Shown one piece after another: positions 1-8,942 of a stretch of 64,000 nucleotides of DNA. Under the pieces are notes generated by a model, which was not told the origin of the DNA, searched no databases, and was given only the letters and a program-made list of their open reading frames with translations. A program made the translations under genes and the position numbers. The stretch's first letter is position 1. Each line of letters starts with the position of its first letter. Source of the stretch: Chloroflexota bacterium (GTDB taxonomy: Bacteria > Chloroflexota > Anaerolineae > VGOG01); NCBI GenBank assembly GCA_030611885.1, contig JAUWOY010000006.1, positions 1 through 64,000 of the forward strand, in the 5' to 3' direction.

Positions 1-407
1 GGGGGTACGCCTACGTCGTTGGAAAGAGTGGCTACCCTGACTACGATGATTGGCTGCGGGTGGTGGACGTCTCCGACCCGGCCAACCCGACGGAGGTGGG
101 GTACTACGACACGCTGGGGAGTGCCCGGGGCGTGGCCGTGGCCGGGGGGTACGCCTACGTCGCTGATGAGAGTGGTGGCCTGTTAGTCTTGCGTTATACT
201 GGCGGGGTGGGGCCAACGCCCACCCCCACCTCCACATTTACGCCCACGCCGACCAACACGCCGACACCAACGGCGACCAGCACGCCCACCCCCACCTCCA
301 CATTTACGCCCACGCCGACCAACACGCCGACACCAACAGCGACCAGCACGCCCACTGCCACGCCGGCTCACCTGATCTACCTGCCGTTGGTGCTGCGGAA
401 TTTCTGA
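1..407 (+). CDS. LVIVD-repeat surface protein, C-terminal end (partial)
   Basis: The frame is open from the left edge, so the start is missing. The visible part has a VVDVSDP repeat of the LVIVD beta-propeller type, then a Thr/Pro-rich linker and the C-terminal tail [10 protein letters not shown]. Such tails after TP-rich linkers are common in Chloroflexota exported proteins, so I infer a secreted or surface-attached protein. No enzymatic residues are visible. The next gene follows closely with no visible promoter, so they may be co-transcribed. The function of the full protein cannot be judged from this fragment. Confidence 0.7.
   Translation, partial: GYAYVVGKSGYPDYDDWLRVVDVSDPANPTEVGYYDTLGSARGVAVAGGYAYVADESGGLLVLRYTGGVGPTPTPTSTFTPTPTNTPTPTATSTPTPTSTFTPTPTNTPTPTATSTPTATPAHLIYLPLVLRNF
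218..349 (+). repeat. 66-bp tandem repeat coding the Thr/Pro linker
   Basis: Two consecutive 66-bp units (218-283 and 284-349) differ at one position and are followed by a short partial third. Each encodes 22 residues rich in T and P. The frame is preserved, so copy-number change would lengthen the wall-spanning linker by 22 residues. Confidence 0.9.
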
Positions 408-436
408 CGTTTCCATATCCTCTGGTGGAGATATTT

Positions 437-1708
437 ATGGTCTTTGGAAAAGGCTACCCGGACAGATTTCTGAGTGAACCCGAGATCCACGACCTGACAG
501 CCGAGGCGCTGGAGCAGGCCAATCTCGACGGCAAGCGCATCCTGGTCATCATCCCCGACCACACCCGCACCGCGCCGATTCCCCTCTTCTTCCGGTTGTT
601 CCACGATCTGCTGGGGGGGAGGGTCGCTGCGCTGGACTACCTGGTGGCGCTGGGTACGCACCAGCCGATGAGCGAGGAGGCGTTGAATAAGCTAGTGGGA
701 GTCACGGCGGCGGAGCGGGCAGAGAAGTACCGCGATGTCCGCATCTTTAACCATCGGTGGGATCTGCCCGAAACCTTTGTCACTCTGGGCACCATCACGG
801 AACACGAAACACGCAACACGAGCCAGGGTCTCTTGTCCCAGGCGGTCCCCGTCACCATTAACAAGCTCATCTTCGACTATGACCAACTCATCATCTGCGG
901 CCCTACTTTCCCCCACGAGGTGGCCGGTTTCTCTGGCGGCAACAAATACTTCTTCCCCGGCATCGGTGGCCCGGAGGTGATCAATTTCACTCACTGGCTG
1001 GGGGCGGTGATCACCAGCATGGAAGTCATCGGCACCAAGCATACTCCGGTGCGGCGAGTGATTGACCGGGCGGCGTCGTTCATTGATGTGCCTAAGCTGT
1101 GCTTCAGCCTCGTCGTCAAAGGTGAGGGGCTGGCTGGCCTGTTCATCGGCACGCCGGAGGAGGCCTACGAGCACGCCGCCGACCTTTCGGCCAAGCTGCA
1201 CATTGTCTACGTGGACAAACCCTTCCAGCGGGTGCTGTCGGTGATGCCAGAGATGTACGACGACCTGTGGACGGCGGCTAAGGGGATGTACAAGCTGGAG
1301 CCAGCCATCGCCGACGGCGGCGAGGTGATCATCTACGCCCCCCACATCACCGAGGTCTCCTACACCCACGGCAGGGTCATTGACCAGATCGGCTACCACG
1401 TCCGCGACTACTTCCTCAAACAGTGGGATCGCTTCAAGGAGTATCCGTGGGGAGTGCTGGCCCACTCCACTCACCTGCGCGGTGTAGGCACGTTTGAGGA
1501 TGGCATCGAAAAGCCGCGCATCCGCGTCACCCTTGCCACTGGCATTCCGGAGGAGCGTTGCCGGCGGATCAACCTGGGCTATCTGGATCCATCAACGATT
1601 GACGTGGCCGAGTGGGAGGGACGCAAGGACGAGGGGATTTTGGTAGTGCCTAAAGCAGGGGAAATGTTGTATAAGATTTGCAAGGAGGAGTGTTATGAAC
1701 AAAGCTAA
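437..1708 (+). CDS. LarA-family (nickel-pincer racemase-like) protein
   Basis: This is a DUF2088/LarA-fold protein of 423 residues. The N-terminal PDHTRTAP motif matches the LarA ISDHTRP region. Residues H75, H160, K170 and H186 keep the spacing of Lactobacillus LarA H108, H174, K184 and H200, which bind the nickel-pincer cofactor. The segment around K170 reads SGGNKYFF rather than SGGRK, so the substrate may not be lactate; LarA homologues racemise or epimerise various 2-hydroxyacids. I chose ATG 437 because GGTGGAG lies six bases upstream; an in-frame GTG at 425 overlaps that ribosome site. It overlaps the 6-phosphogluconate dehydrogenase gene by 14 bp. A second LarA homologue lies at 26520. 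Confidence 0.8.
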   Translation: MVFGKGYPDRFLSEPEIHDLTAEALEQANLDGKRILVIIPDHTRTAPIPLFFRLFHDLLGGRVAALDYLVALGTHQPMSEEALNKLVGVTAAERAEKYRDVRIFNHRWDLPETFVTLGTITEHETRNTSQGLLSQAVPVTINKLIFDYDQLIICGPTFPHEVAGFSGGNKYFFPGIGGPEVINFTHWLGAVITSMEVIGTKHTPVRRVIDRAASFIDVPKLCFSLVVKGEGLAGLFIGTPEEAYEHAADLSAKLHIVYVDKPFQRVLSVMPEMYDDLWTAAKGMYKLEPAIADGGEVIIYAPHITEVSYTHGRVIDQIGYHVRDYFLKQWDRFKEYPWGVLAHSTHLRGVGTFEDGIEKPRIRVTLATGIPEERCRRINLGYLDPSTIDVAEWEGRKDEGILVVPKAGEMLYKICKEECYEQS

Positions 1709-3128
1709 TTTCGGACTAGTCGGCTTAGCGGTAATGGGTCAGAACCTGGTTCTCAACATCGAGCGGAACGGCTTTTCGGTGGCGGTCTACAACCGCACAG
1801 CGGCCCGCACTGAGGAGTTTATGGCTGGCGCGGCCAGGGGGAAGAACATCAAAGCAGCCTACAGCATTGGGGAACTGGTGGACGTGTTAGAGACACCGCG
1901 CCAGATCATGCTCATGGTCAAGGCTGGCCCGCCGGTGGATGCAGTGATCGAGCAACTCAAGCCGCTTTTGGAGCCGGGCGATCTGATCATTGACGGCGGC
2001 AACTCCTTCTTCGGCGACACGGAGCGACGGGCCGAGGAGTTGGCCGAGGCGGGCATCAACTACATCGGCACCGGCGTCTCCGGCGGGGAGTACGGCGCGC
2101 TGTGGGGACCGAGCATCATGCCTGGCGGCCAGCCGGAGGCGTGGGAGATGGTGAAGCCGATTTTTACGGCCATTGCCGCCAGGGTGAACGGCGATCCCTG
2201 CGTGACCTACATCGGCCCGCGCGGTTCCGGCCACTACGTCAAGATGGTGCACAACGGCATCGAGTACGGCGACATGCAACTCATCGCCGAGTCCTACGAC
2301 ATCATGAAACGCATCGCTGGCCTGACGGCGGCGGAGCTTCACCAGGTCTTCGCCGAGTGGAACCAGGGGGAGCTGGAATCGTATCTCATCGAGATCACGG
2401 CCGACATCTTTGCCAAGAGCGATGATGAGACCGGCCAGCCGCTGGTGGAGGTCATCCTGGACGAGGCGAAACAGAAGGGCACCGGCAAGTGGACCAGCCA
2501 GAGCGCCCTCGATCTGGGCTCGCCGACGCCGACCATCAACGCCGCTGTGGAGTCGCGCATCGTCTCCGCCTACAAGTCCGAGCGGGTGGCGGCCAGCCAG
2601 GTGCTCTCCGGCCCAGAGATCCGGTTCGACGGCGACCGTGACGTGCTGATCCGTGACCTGCGCGATGCCCTCTACGCTGCCAAGATATGCTCCTACGCCC
2701 AGGGCTTTGCGCTGCTGGGGGCTGCCAGCCAGGAGTACGACTACAATCTGAACTACGGCGAGATCGCCCGCATCTGGCGCGGCGGCTGCATCGTCCGCGC
2801 CGCTTTTTTGAATGACATCCGCGCCGCCTTCGCGCGCAATCGTGACCTATCCAACCTGTTGATGGACCCGGAGTTCGGTCAGGCGGTGCAGAGCCGTCAG
2901 GCCGCGCTGCGGCGGGTGATCCAGACGGCGGTGACCAATGGTGTGCCCTGCCTGGCCTTCAGCAGCGCATTGGCCTACTTCGACGCCTACCGCACCGCCC
3001 GCCTGCCGGCCAACCTCACCCAGGCCCAGCGCGACTACTTTGGCGCCCACACCTACCGGCGGATTGACAAGGAAGGCGTCTTCCATACAGAGTGGCAACC
3101 GTCTGCGCTGGAAACCACGGCTTCTTGA
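1695..3128 (+). CDS. gnd: 6-phosphogluconate dehydrogenase, decarboxylating
   Basis: It oxidises 6-phosphogluconate to ribulose 5-phosphate plus CO2 in the oxidative pentose phosphate pathway. The 477-residue length is typical. The Rossmann motif GLAVMGQNL is at the N-terminus. The catalytic block [18 protein letters not shown] places lysine at residue 183, the canonical position. The C-terminal helical domain ends with the usual FGAHTYRR segment. ATG 1695 is preceded by AAGGAGGAG and lies inside the end of the LarA-like gene, indicating translational coupling. The TGA stop at 3126-3128 lies inside the -35 box of the next operon. Confidence 0.97.
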   Translation: MNKANFGLVGLAVMGQNLVLNIERNGFSVAVYNRTAARTEEFMAGAARGKNIKAAYSIGELVDVLETPRQIMLMVKAGPPVDAVIEQLKPLLEPGDLIIDGGNSFFGDTERRAEELAEAGINYIGTGVSGGEYGALWGPSIMPGGQPEAWEMVKPIFTAIAARVNGDPCVTYIGPRGSGHYVKMVHNGIEYGDMQLIAESYDIMKRIAGLTAAELHQVFAEWNQGELESYLIEITADIFAKSDDETGQPLVEVILDEAKQKGTGKWTSQSALDLGSPTPTINAAVESRIVSAYKSERVAASQVLSGPEIRFDGDRDVLIRDLRDALYAAKICSYAQGFALLGAASQEYDYNLNYGEIARIWRGGCIVRAAFLNDIRAAFARNRDLSNLLMDPEFGQAVQSRQAALRRVIQTAVTNGVPCLAFSSALAYFDAYRTARLPANLTQAQRDYFGAHTYRRIDKEGVFHTEWQPSALETTAS

Positions 3129-3154
3129 CAGGACGAAGGGGCATGTGGTATAAT
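3125..3154 (+). promoter_or_regulatory. Sigma-70 promoter of the Phd/PIN operon
   Basis: TTGACA (3125-3130) and TATAAT (3149-3154) are both perfect consensus with an 18-bp spacer. The -35 box overlaps the stop codon of gnd. Confidence 0.85.
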
Positions 3155-3165
3155 ATTCAGCAGCC

Positions 3166-3177
3166 ATCAACGTTGAT
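3166..3177. promoter_or_regulatory. Palindromic operator, probable antitoxin site
   Basis: ATCAACGTTGAT is a perfect 12-bp palindrome centred about 17 bp downstream of the -10 box and just before the antitoxin ribosome site. Phd/YefM antitoxins bind palindromes over their own promoters, so autoregulation is the natural reading. The binding is inferred. Confidence 0.6.
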
Positions 3178-3195
3178 TAACTTGAGGAGGCAGAG

Positions 3196-3498
3196 ATGAG
3201 CGAAGTGCAGACGGTTGCAGCCACCTGGGCTCGTACCCATTTTGGGCGACTCATGCGGGAGGTCGTTAGGACGAGAGCGCCTTTCATTGTGGAACGGGAC
3301 AGCATACCCACCGTGGTGATCCTTTCGGTACCAGAGTATGAGCAAATGCAGCGGCAGGCGGCGTGGTACCGTTTCTACGAACTGAGCCGCCAGGCTGGAT
3401 TGGAAGCCGAAGAGGAGGGTCTCACTGAAGGAGGCGTCCAGGCCGAGATCGAGGTCATCAAGCGACAGGTCTACTCAGAGCGATATGGGCGAGGCTGA
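3196..3498 (+). CDS. Phd/YefM-type antitoxin
   Basis: This 100-residue protein has the Phd/YefM pattern: an N-terminal segment with ARTHFGRLMREV, then PFIVERDSIPTVVILSVPEY. That is the DNA-binding and dimerisation fold. The C-terminal part is acidic and helical and would wrap the toxin. GAGGAGGC precedes the ATG. It overlaps the PIN toxin gene by 14 bp, a normal type II arrangement with antitoxin first. The strong promoter and the palindrome just upstream fit autoregulation by the complex. Function rests on family resemblance and context. Confidence 0.85.
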   Translation: MSEVQTVAATWARTHFGRLMREVVRTRAPFIVERDSIPTVVILSVPEYEQMQRQAAWYRFYELSRQAGLEAEEEGLTEGGVQAEIEVIKRQVYSERYGRG

Positions 3499-4003
3499 AC
3501 GCCCCCTGCGCGTGATGGCCGACTCCAACATCATCATCGCCGGAGTTCTGAAGCCACGCTGGTTCTTCGAGTTCCTCGGACATGCCATCCGAGGGGACTT
3601 CCAGTTGGTTCTGGCACCCCAGACCGTCGCCGAGGTGCTGAGGTGGGCCAAGGTCAAGGGGGGGTACCGGCGCGGTGCAGTGGAGTTCTTCCTGGCAGCG
3701 TGTCGGTTTGAGTTGGCGCCGGCTCCCAGCACCGAAGAGGTGCAAGCCAATGCCGATCTGGTACGAGATGCGACGGACATACCCGTAGCGCTTTCGGCCA
3801 TTAAGGCCAGGCCAGATTACCTGGTGACCAACGACGAGGACTTCCATTCCGAGAAGACCGAGGTGGCCCTGAAGAAGCAGGGCGTGCAGGTGATGCGCGT
3901 AGGAATGTTCCTGGCCGAGGTCATGGGCTGGAAGAGCTGGGAACTCGAGGCCATCCGGCTCAGGGAATGGGCCGCGACGTTGCCGCCAGGCCTGATACCC
4001 TAA
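3485..4003 (+). CDS. PIN-domain toxin (VapC-like RNase)
   Basis: This 172-residue PIN-family protein is probably an Mg-dependent endoribonuclease. Conserved acidic residues appear in the expected order: MADSN near the N-terminus, RDATDIPV around residue 97, and TNDEDF around residue 118. It follows and overlaps the Phd-like antitoxin by 14 bp. ATG 3485 lacks a clear ribosome site, and an in-frame ATG at 3515 begins exactly at MADSN, so the start may be 30 bp later with the GTG-ATG context. A long hairpin at 4045-4086 follows and probably ends the operon. Confidence 0.85.
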   Translation: MGEAERPLRVMADSNIIIAGVLKPRWFFEFLGHAIRGDFQLVLAPQTVAEVLRWAKVKGGYRRGAVEFFLAACRFELAPAPSTEEVQANADLVRDATDIPVALSAIKARPDYLVTNDEDFHSEKTEVALKKQGVQVMRVGMFLAEVMGWKSWELEAIRLREWAATLPPGLIP

Positions 4004-4044
4004 CGTCTCTCTATCCGCCTTAATTTCCGTCTTCTATCTGCGAT

Positions 4045-4086
4045 CGGGCTGGTCTGCCCAGAAGCAGGGTTCTGGCAGCCAGCCCG
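4045..4086 (+). terminator. Hairpin terminator of the toxin-antitoxin operon
   Basis: CGGGCTGG and CCAGCCCG pair with an extended inner stem (CTGCC/GGCAG, CAGAA/TTCTG). There is no strong U-tract, only TTGTCATTTG. It abuts the next promoter. Confidence 0.5.
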
Positions 4087-4115
4087 TTGTCATTTGTCCA
4101 AGAGTGTGGTAAAAT
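4087..4115 (+). promoter_or_regulatory. Sigma-70 promoter of the TPR/TIM-like operon
   Basis: TTGTCA (4087-4092) and TAAAAT (4110-4115) are separated by 17 bp. It lies 47 bp before the TPR gene start and rules out the longer reading of that gene from the TTG at 4087. Confidence 0.7.
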
Positions 4116-4161
4116 AGGGTTGGTGCCAACGGCATCCCGTCAGAAAGCGGGAGGGGGCATG

Positions 4162-4782
4162 ATGCAGACGACAGATGAGCAAGTGAGGCAGCTGATCCGC
4201 CAGGCCGAAAAGCACATGGATCGGGAAGAATGGGACGAGGTGGCTGAGTTGTGCTACCAGGTGTTGGCCTTAGACCTTGACAACCGCAACGCCGAGAACA
4301 AGCTGCGCCTGGTCTACCTGCGAAAGGACCTGCTGCGGGACATGGAGCGGCAGATGTTCCGCCTGTTCGATCCCGAAGACGACCGCCCCCACCAGCGCCG
4401 CCACAAACTGGGCTTCAGCTATGCTTGCCTGAGCTCCTGGGAGGGGTGGCTGGAGCTGGATTGGGACGAGCCACCGGCCGAAGTGGCCGAAACGCTGGAA
4501 GCGGGCCAGCATCGCCTGATCGCCGACTACCTGATGGGCGAGGAGGAAGCGTACGCTGAGGCGCGAGTGGCCTTCGACCAGGCATTGGCCGCAGCCGAGG
4601 ACAAGGCAGCCGTCCTGTGGTGGCTGGGCAAAATCTACGCCCAGCACGGCTACTTCGCCGAGGCTGCGGAGACTCTTGAGCAGATGGCTGCCCTGAGACC
4701 TCTTTCGTCCGATGCCCGTCGTCTGTATGGCGAGGTGCGCTGGTGGCGGGACAACGACCGCTACATCTGCTGGGTGCTGTGA
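4162..4782 (+). CDS. TPR-containing protein, function unknown
   Basis: It has 206 residues with helical repeats: one TPR-like pair near residues 5-40 (QAEKHMDREEWDEVAELCYQ) and two more near 130-190 (ALAAAEDKAAVLWWLGKIYA, then GYFAEAAETLEQM). A charged central section carries RRHKLGFSYACLSS. No signal peptide or membrane segment is seen. I placed the start at ATG 4162, five bases after GGGAGGGGG; ATG 4159 is equally in frame. It is first in a four-gene operon with two unknown proteins and a TIM-like isomerase. TPR proteins mediate protein contacts, but no partner is evident. Confidence 0.7.
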   Translation: MQTTDEQVRQLIRQAEKHMDREEWDEVAELCYQVLALDLDNRNAENKLRLVYLRKDLLRDMERQMFRLFDPEDDRPHQRRHKLGFSYACLSSWEGWLELDWDEPPAEVAETLEAGQHRLIADYLMGEEEAYAEARVAFDQALAAAEDKAAVLWWLGKIYAQHGYFAEAAETLEQMAALRPLSSDARRLYGEVRWWRDNDRYICWVL

Positions 4783-4823
4783 ACTCTCCGGCCTATGAAT
4801 ACCGAGAATTATGGAGGTGAAAT

Positions 4824-5798
4824 ATGTCTGTTCAAGAATGTGCTCTTTATGGCGATTTGGTACTCTGGCTGCGCGACCGAGCCGCTGAGCTGCTGGCCGA
4901 GGCTGGAGAGGACTCCACCGTCGAGGCGGAGACGGCCCGGCTGGACGAGTTGATCCGGAGCTGGTTCTTCACACCTCAAGATGAGTTGCATGGCTGTGCC
5001 CCGCGCGACCTCATTTGGGCTGAACAGATGGGCAAGCCCAACCCCGTCCCCGTAGACCGTCTGGATGAATTCTTCTTCGACGATTGCCCCATCTGCCAGC
5101 AGACGAAAGCGGAGGTCGAGACTGCGGAGCTTGAGGGGCGTGAGCACGGCTGGCAATGGCACTACGATGATGGCGGCTATCCCCTCATCGCCCAGTACGA
5201 TCCCGAAGGGTGGGATGCCCGCTGGGCCGAAGAAGAGGCGGACTTCGAGGCCTGGCAGGCTGAACAAGAACAGCAACGTGAGACCGCGCCGGCTCCGCCC
5301 TACACCCCACTCCCAATGGAAAGCAAACAAGTAGACCCAGAGACCTTCCTGGAGGTGCTGCAGCGGCCGTGGCTCGATCCCGAGCTGCATAAGGTGGCCG
5401 GGAAGCTGGCCGGATGCTGCGACGTGCCGGTGCCCGGCGACCGCTTTGGCCCTGGCTATCGCCGACTGACCCGGCCTGAGGCCACCTCCCTGGTGGCGGG
5501 GCTGCATGAACAGGGCGTGGGCGTCCAGGCGCTGCTGGCCCAGATCGAAGCCTGGCCCTATCAGAACGTGGCCCTGGACTGGCTGAGCGAGCCGGAGCAG
5601 AACGCGGCGGTGATCTGTTACGCCCTTGAGACCGAGATTGATCCTGACGACGAAGCTGAGCTAACCCGCTTCCGCCATCATCGGGACTTTATCTTCGCTC
5701 TGGCCCGACTAATCCCACCCGGCGCCCGGCTCTGGCTCCAGGGCTGGCTGGAGGCCGTGGCCCACGGGGCCTTCGCCGCTCCTGACATTCCATTCTGA
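4824..5798 (+). CDS. Unknown protein, operon partner of TPR gene
   Basis: I do not recognise this 324-residue acidic protein. It has a possible metal-binding or redox CPIC motif at about residue 90 (FFFDDCPICQQ), followed by a Trp/Glu-rich stretch. A motif HGCAPRDLIWAE at about residue 56 may define a conserved N-terminal domain, and a second helical domain spans about 170-324. No signal peptide or transmembrane segment is evident. GGAGGTGAA precedes the ATG. It sits 41 bp after the TPR gene and 13 bp before the next gene, so all are probably one transcript. Confidence 0.6.
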   Translation: MSVQECALYGDLVLWLRDRAAELLAEAGEDSTVEAETARLDELIRSWFFTPQDELHGCAPRDLIWAEQMGKPNPVPVDRLDEFFFDDCPICQQTKAEVETAELEGREHGWQWHYDDGGYPLIAQYDPEGWDARWAEEEADFEAWQAEQEQQRETAPAPPYTPLPMESKQVDPETFLEVLQRPWLDPELHKVAGKLAGCCDVPVPGDRFGPGYRRLTRPEATSLVAGLHEQGVGVQALLAQIEAWPYQNVALDWLSEPEQNAAVICYALETEIDPDDEAELTRFRHHRDFIFALARLIPPGARLWLQGWLEAVAHGAFAAPDIPF

Positions 5799-5811
5799 AG
5801 GGAGGATATGA

Positions 5812-6453
5812 ATGGCCAAACCATCGGCGAAACGACGGCAAAAAGCGCGCCAACGCAAGAAGAAGCGCATTCCCTCGATACTGCGAGCTCTGAGCCCACG
5901 TGGGTTGCTCCGCGCTTCCGGCAACTGGCCTCTGCACGAATGCCTGCTAGCCAAAGAGTGGCAGGAGGAAGGCGCTATTATACAAATCCTGGTGGCCCGC
6001 CGCTCGCCCACGGGACAGATCGCCACAGGCACTTTCCTGGTGGACCTGGGCTGCCTGGGGGTCAAGAGCGCGTTCGCCAGCCTTTTCGACACCCGACGGG
6101 AGTACGAGCAAAAACTGCGGGCTGGAATGATGGCCCGGCAAGAAATGATCAAGGCCGACCTTAACCTGGTGGCCAAGATCGTCCGCGAAGGGATTGCCTA
6201 CGCCGACGAGCTGGGCTTCAAGCCTGATCCCGACTACCGCGACGCCATGCTCGTGCTGGGTGATACCGACCCCGACGCCTGCGACGTGCCCATCCCGCTG
6301 GGCAGCAAAGACGGCAAGCCTTTCTTCGTCGCCGGCCCCTACGACAACGTGGACCGCATCATGGCCAAACTGACGCGCAAGCTGGGGCCTGATGGCTTTA
6401 CCTACCTCGTTCCCATAAGCGGGGATGAAGAAGTTTTCTTGCTCGATGAGTGA
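5812..6453 (+). CDS. Unknown conserved protein with basic N-terminus
   Basis: This 213-residue protein starts with a very basic segment (RRQKARQRKKKR) that could bind nucleic acid. It is followed by a globular domain with HECLLAKEW near residue 43 and FLVDLGCLGVKSA near residue 75. The C-terminal half has DPDACDVPIPLG, then FFVAGPYDN. I recognise no enzyme family. ATG 5812 has GGAGG at proper spacing; an overlapping ATG at 5808 in another frame is a shadow. Its stop lies two bases before the likely start of the TIM-like gene, suggesting coupled translation. Confidence 0.6.
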   Translation: MAKPSAKRRQKARQRKKKRIPSILRALSPRGLLRASGNWPLHECLLAKEWQEEGAIIQILVARRSPTGQIATGTFLVDLGCLGVKSAFASLFDTRREYEQKLRAGMMARQEMIKADLNLVAKIVREGIAYADELGFKPDPDYRDAMLVLGDTDPDACDVPIPLGSKDGKPFFVAGPYDNVDRIMAKLTRKLGPDGFTYLVPISGDEEVFLLDE

Positions 6454-6454
6454 G

Positions 6455-7225
6455 ATGACTCGTAAACCCCTCGCGCTCTCTAACTGGAAGATGGCGATGA
6501 CGGTCGTTGAAAGCCTGGCCTTTGTCCGTGACTTTGAGGCGATAGCGGGGGACCTGCTCGACGAGGTGGACGTGGTGATCTGTCCGCCGTTCACCGCGCT
6601 GTGGCCGGTGGCGCAAGCGCTGCGCGGCACTCGCATCCAATTGGGCGGACAGAACATCGCGCCGACCGCCGACCCGGCGCGCACCGGCGGAATCTCGGCC
6701 GCGCTGTTGGCCGACGTCGGCTGCCGCTGGGTGATGCTGGGGCACTGGGAAGTTCGCCGCCACCAGGGCGACGACGATGCGGTCGTCAACCGAAAAGTGC
6801 ACCTGGCGCTGGACGCGGGCCTGACGCCGATCTTGCTGATCGGCGAGGCGCTCCACGACCGGTCCCCTCTGGCAGACGCGCTGGAGCGGCAACTGGGGCG
6901 TGTGCTGGCGGGCTGTCAGGCGGGGCAGGTGGAGACAATGGCCTTCGTCTACGAGCCCGAAGGCGCTATCGGCGTGGCTGCGCCCGCCTCGCCGGAGCAC
7001 GTGGCAACTGGCTGCGGATTCATCCGGGGATGGTTGCGCGAACGCTGGGGTGATGCGGTGGCTGAAAGCGTGCGCATCATCTACGGCGGGAGCGTCGCGC
7101 CGGAGTACGCCGCCGACCTGCTGGCCTGTCCCGACGTGGACGGCCTGGGCGCGACACGACGCGGCCGGAACGCGGCGACCTTCGCCGAAATCGTGCGCCT
7201 CATCGCTCGGATGCGCACGCCCTGA
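6455..7225 (+). CDS. Divergent triosephosphate-isomerase-like enzyme
   Basis: This is a TIM-barrel isomerase of 256 residues, the usual TPI length. Catalytic residues are kept: N10 and K12 in SNWKM, H97 in MLGHWEVRR, and E167 in VYEPEGAIG, with the phosphate-binding IIYGGSV. But signature positions differ from true TPI. The Ser after the catalytic His is Trp. The flexible loop PVWAIGTGK is replaced by PEGAIGVAA. The late phosphate loop (usually DGALVGGAS) reads DGLGATRRG. It may be a sugar-phosphate isomerase for another substrate, such as a tetrose phosphate, or a diverged TPI. ATG 6455 gives the family N-terminus; ATG 6425 and 6446 are alternatives overlapping the upstream gene. Confidence 0.7.
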   Translation: MTRKPLALSNWKMAMTVVESLAFVRDFEAIAGDLLDEVDVVICPPFTALWPVAQALRGTRIQLGGQNIAPTADPARTGGISAALLADVGCRWVMLGHWEVRRHQGDDDAVVNRKVHLALDAGLTPILLIGEALHDRSPLADALERQLGRVLAGCQAGQVETMAFVYEPEGAIGVAAPASPEHVATGCGFIRGWLRERWGDAVAESVRIIYGGSVAPEYAADLLACPDVDGLGATRRGRNAATFAEIVRLIARMRTP

Positions 7226-7250
7226 TCGCTACGTCCCGGCCATCTATACA

Positions 7251-7312
7251 TTCGTAGTGGCGACTTTAGTCGCTTCTTCGCACTTGCAAACGACTAAAGT
7301 CGTTACTACGAA
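7251..7312. repeat. 62-bp palindromic element, TTCGTAGT family
   Basis: TTCGTAGT and ACTACGAA ends enclose CGACTTTAGTCG and CGACTAAAGTCG. A second copy of equal length lies at 40356-40417, and an 82-bp variant occurs twice around mvhD. Non-coding; probably a REP or miniature element. Confidence 0.8.
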
Positions 7313-7315
7313 ACT

Positions 7316-7405
7316 CAGTAGATCCAAGACTCCCAGCAGAGGCGGCTCCCATGCCGCCGGTTCGCGGGCGTGGGAGCCCGCTCTGCTCAGAATTTGGATC
7401 TACTG
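7316..7405. mobile_element. 90-bp miniature element with CAGTAGATCCAA ends
   Basis: Perfect 12-bp terminal inverted repeats (CAGTAGATCCAA at 7316 and TTGGATCTACTG ending at 7405) are flanked by a 5-bp direct duplication AAACT (7311-7315 and 7406-7410). The right duplication overlaps the stop codon of the M32 peptidase gene (7409-7411). The interior is a GC-rich palindrome. A related copy is at 28419-28509. Confidence 0.8.
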
Positions 7406-7408
7406 AAA

Positions 7409-8914
7409 CTACAGTTTGTACAGTTCCCCGTATTTTCCCCGCAGATAGTGGATGTATGGCTCAATGCTCATCGGCCCGCCGGTGACGCGCTCGACGAGCT
7501 CGGTGGCAGTGTACTTGCTTCCGTGCTGATAGATGTTCTCTTTGAGCCAACTGTGCAGCGTACCGAACTCGCCCTCTTCGATCTCGGCCGGGATCTCAGG
7601 ATGGACCGACAGAGCGGTCTCGAAGAACTGCGCGTTCAGGATGTTGCCCAGAGTATAGCCCTGGAACGCGCCACCGATGATGCCGGCGTACCAGTGCACG
7701 TCCTGCAGCACGCCGTCGCGATCGTCCGGGGGGACGATGCCCAGGTCGGCCTCGAAGCGCTCGCGCCACGCCTCAGGCAGGTCGCGCACCGCCAGGCGAC
7801 CTTCCAGCAGGGCCAGCTCAAAGTCGAAGCGCAGCATGACGTGCAGGTTGTAGGTCACCTCGTCGGCTTCGGTGCGGATCAGCGAACGCTCGACTTTGTT
7901 GATCGCGCGGTAGAACGTTTCCAACGACACCGACCCCAGTTGGTTGGGAAAGACCGCCTGGAGTTGGGGATAGAAGAACCGCCAGAAGCCCCGGCTTCGC
8001 CCGACGAGGTTCTCCCACAGGCGGGATTGACTCTCGTGGATGCCCGATGATGTCCCTTGAGCCAACGGCGTACCTTCAAAGTCTTTCCGAATACCCTGCT
8101 CGTACATCGCGTGGCCGGCCTCGTGCAGCGAGCCGAACAGCGCTTCGCCCAGGTCGTTTTCCTTGACCCGGGTGGTGATACGCACGTCGCCGAGCGAGAA
8201 CTTGGTCGTGAACGGGTGGGGCGTTTTGTCCTCTCGCCCGCGCTCAAAGTCGTACCCGAAGCGCTTGATGACTTCCAGGCCAAAGGCCCACTGCTGCCCT
8301 TCGGGAAAGTTCTGGTGTAGACAAGAATTGTCCACAGTGGGTTGAGCGGTGATCGCCTGCACGAGGGGCACGAGTTGCTGGCGCAGCTCGGCAAAGATGG
8401 CGCTGATGGTGGAGGCCTTCATTCCGTAGTCGTGGAAATCAATCAAGGGGTCGGCGATGTGCTCGTAGCCAGGGAAGAAATCGGCCAGTTGCCGGCTCAG
8501 GTCGAGCGTCTTTTCCAGGTTGGGTTGCACCTTGGCAAAATCGTTCGCCGGTCGGGCCTCCGTCCAGACCTGGTAGGTCTTGGCGGAGTGGCTGGTGAGC
8601 TGGGCCATGAACGACGGCGGCACCTTCACCGCCTTCTCGTAATTGCGCCGCGTGACGCGGACGAGGCTGGCCTCGTCCGAATCGTAGGGCAGGCTCTCCT
8701 CGTAGGGCCGCAGGTCGTCCAGCAGCTTCCCGATGGCCGGGTCGGTGAACTTCTCGTGGGCCAGTCGCCCCAGCGTGGCCATTTGACGGGCGCGGGCCGC
8801 TGCACCGCCTGACGGCATGTAGGTCGACTGGTCCCAGCTCAATAGGGCAGCGGCCGACTCCAGATCGTTGATCTCGACGAGACGTTTTTTTAGCTTTTGT
8901 AATTTGGTTTCCAT
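7409..8914 (-). CDS. M32 carboxypeptidase Taq
   Basis: This is a cytoplasmic zinc metallocarboxypeptidase of 501 residues, the normal M32 length. The zinc motif HEAGH is at about residues 264-268 in SLHEAGHAMYEQG, and the family IHESQSRLWEN motif follows. It removes C-terminal residues from peptides, often with thermostable activity. The start is ATG at 8914 (METKLQKLKKR) with an AGGAAAGGGG ribosome site; upstream in-frame codons belong to a structured leader. It is monocistronic, with its own promoter at 9041-9069. A miniature element abuts its stop codon. Confidence 0.95.
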   Translation of the reverse strand: METKLQKLKKRLVEINDLESAAALLSWDQSTYMPSGGAAARARQMATLGRLAHEKFTDPAIGKLLDDLRPYEESLPYDSDEASLVRVTRRNYEKAVKVPPSFMAQLTSHSAKTYQVWTEARPANDFAKVQPNLEKTLDLSRQLADFFPGYEHIADPLIDFHDYGMKASTISAIFAELRQQLVPLVQAITAQPTVDNSCLHQNFPEGQQWAFGLEVIKRFGYDFERGREDKTPHPFTTKFSLGDVRITTRVKENDLGEALFGSLHEAGHAMYEQGIRKDFEGTPLAQGTSSGIHESQSRLWENLVGRSRGFWRFFYPQLQAVFPNQLGSVSLETFYRAINKVERSLIRTEADEVTYNLHVMLRFDFELALLEGRLAVRDLPEAWRERFEADLGIVPPDDRDGVLQDVHWYAGIIGGAFQGYTLGNILNAQFFETALSVHPEIPAEIEEGEFGTLHSWLKENIYQHGSKYTATELVERVTGGPMSIEPYIHYLRGKYGELYKL

Positions 8915-8942
8915 AAGTTTCCCCTTTCCTGTGATGACTCCC

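Noticed and set aside
692-1474. Long antisense ORF opposite the LarA-like gene (similar cases at 19171-20301, 26982-27938, 33228-34100, 34247-35236, 40479-41579)
   Set aside because: They lie wholly opposite well-supported genes, have compositions typical of reverse reading of GC-rich codons, and show no family motifs or ribosome sites.
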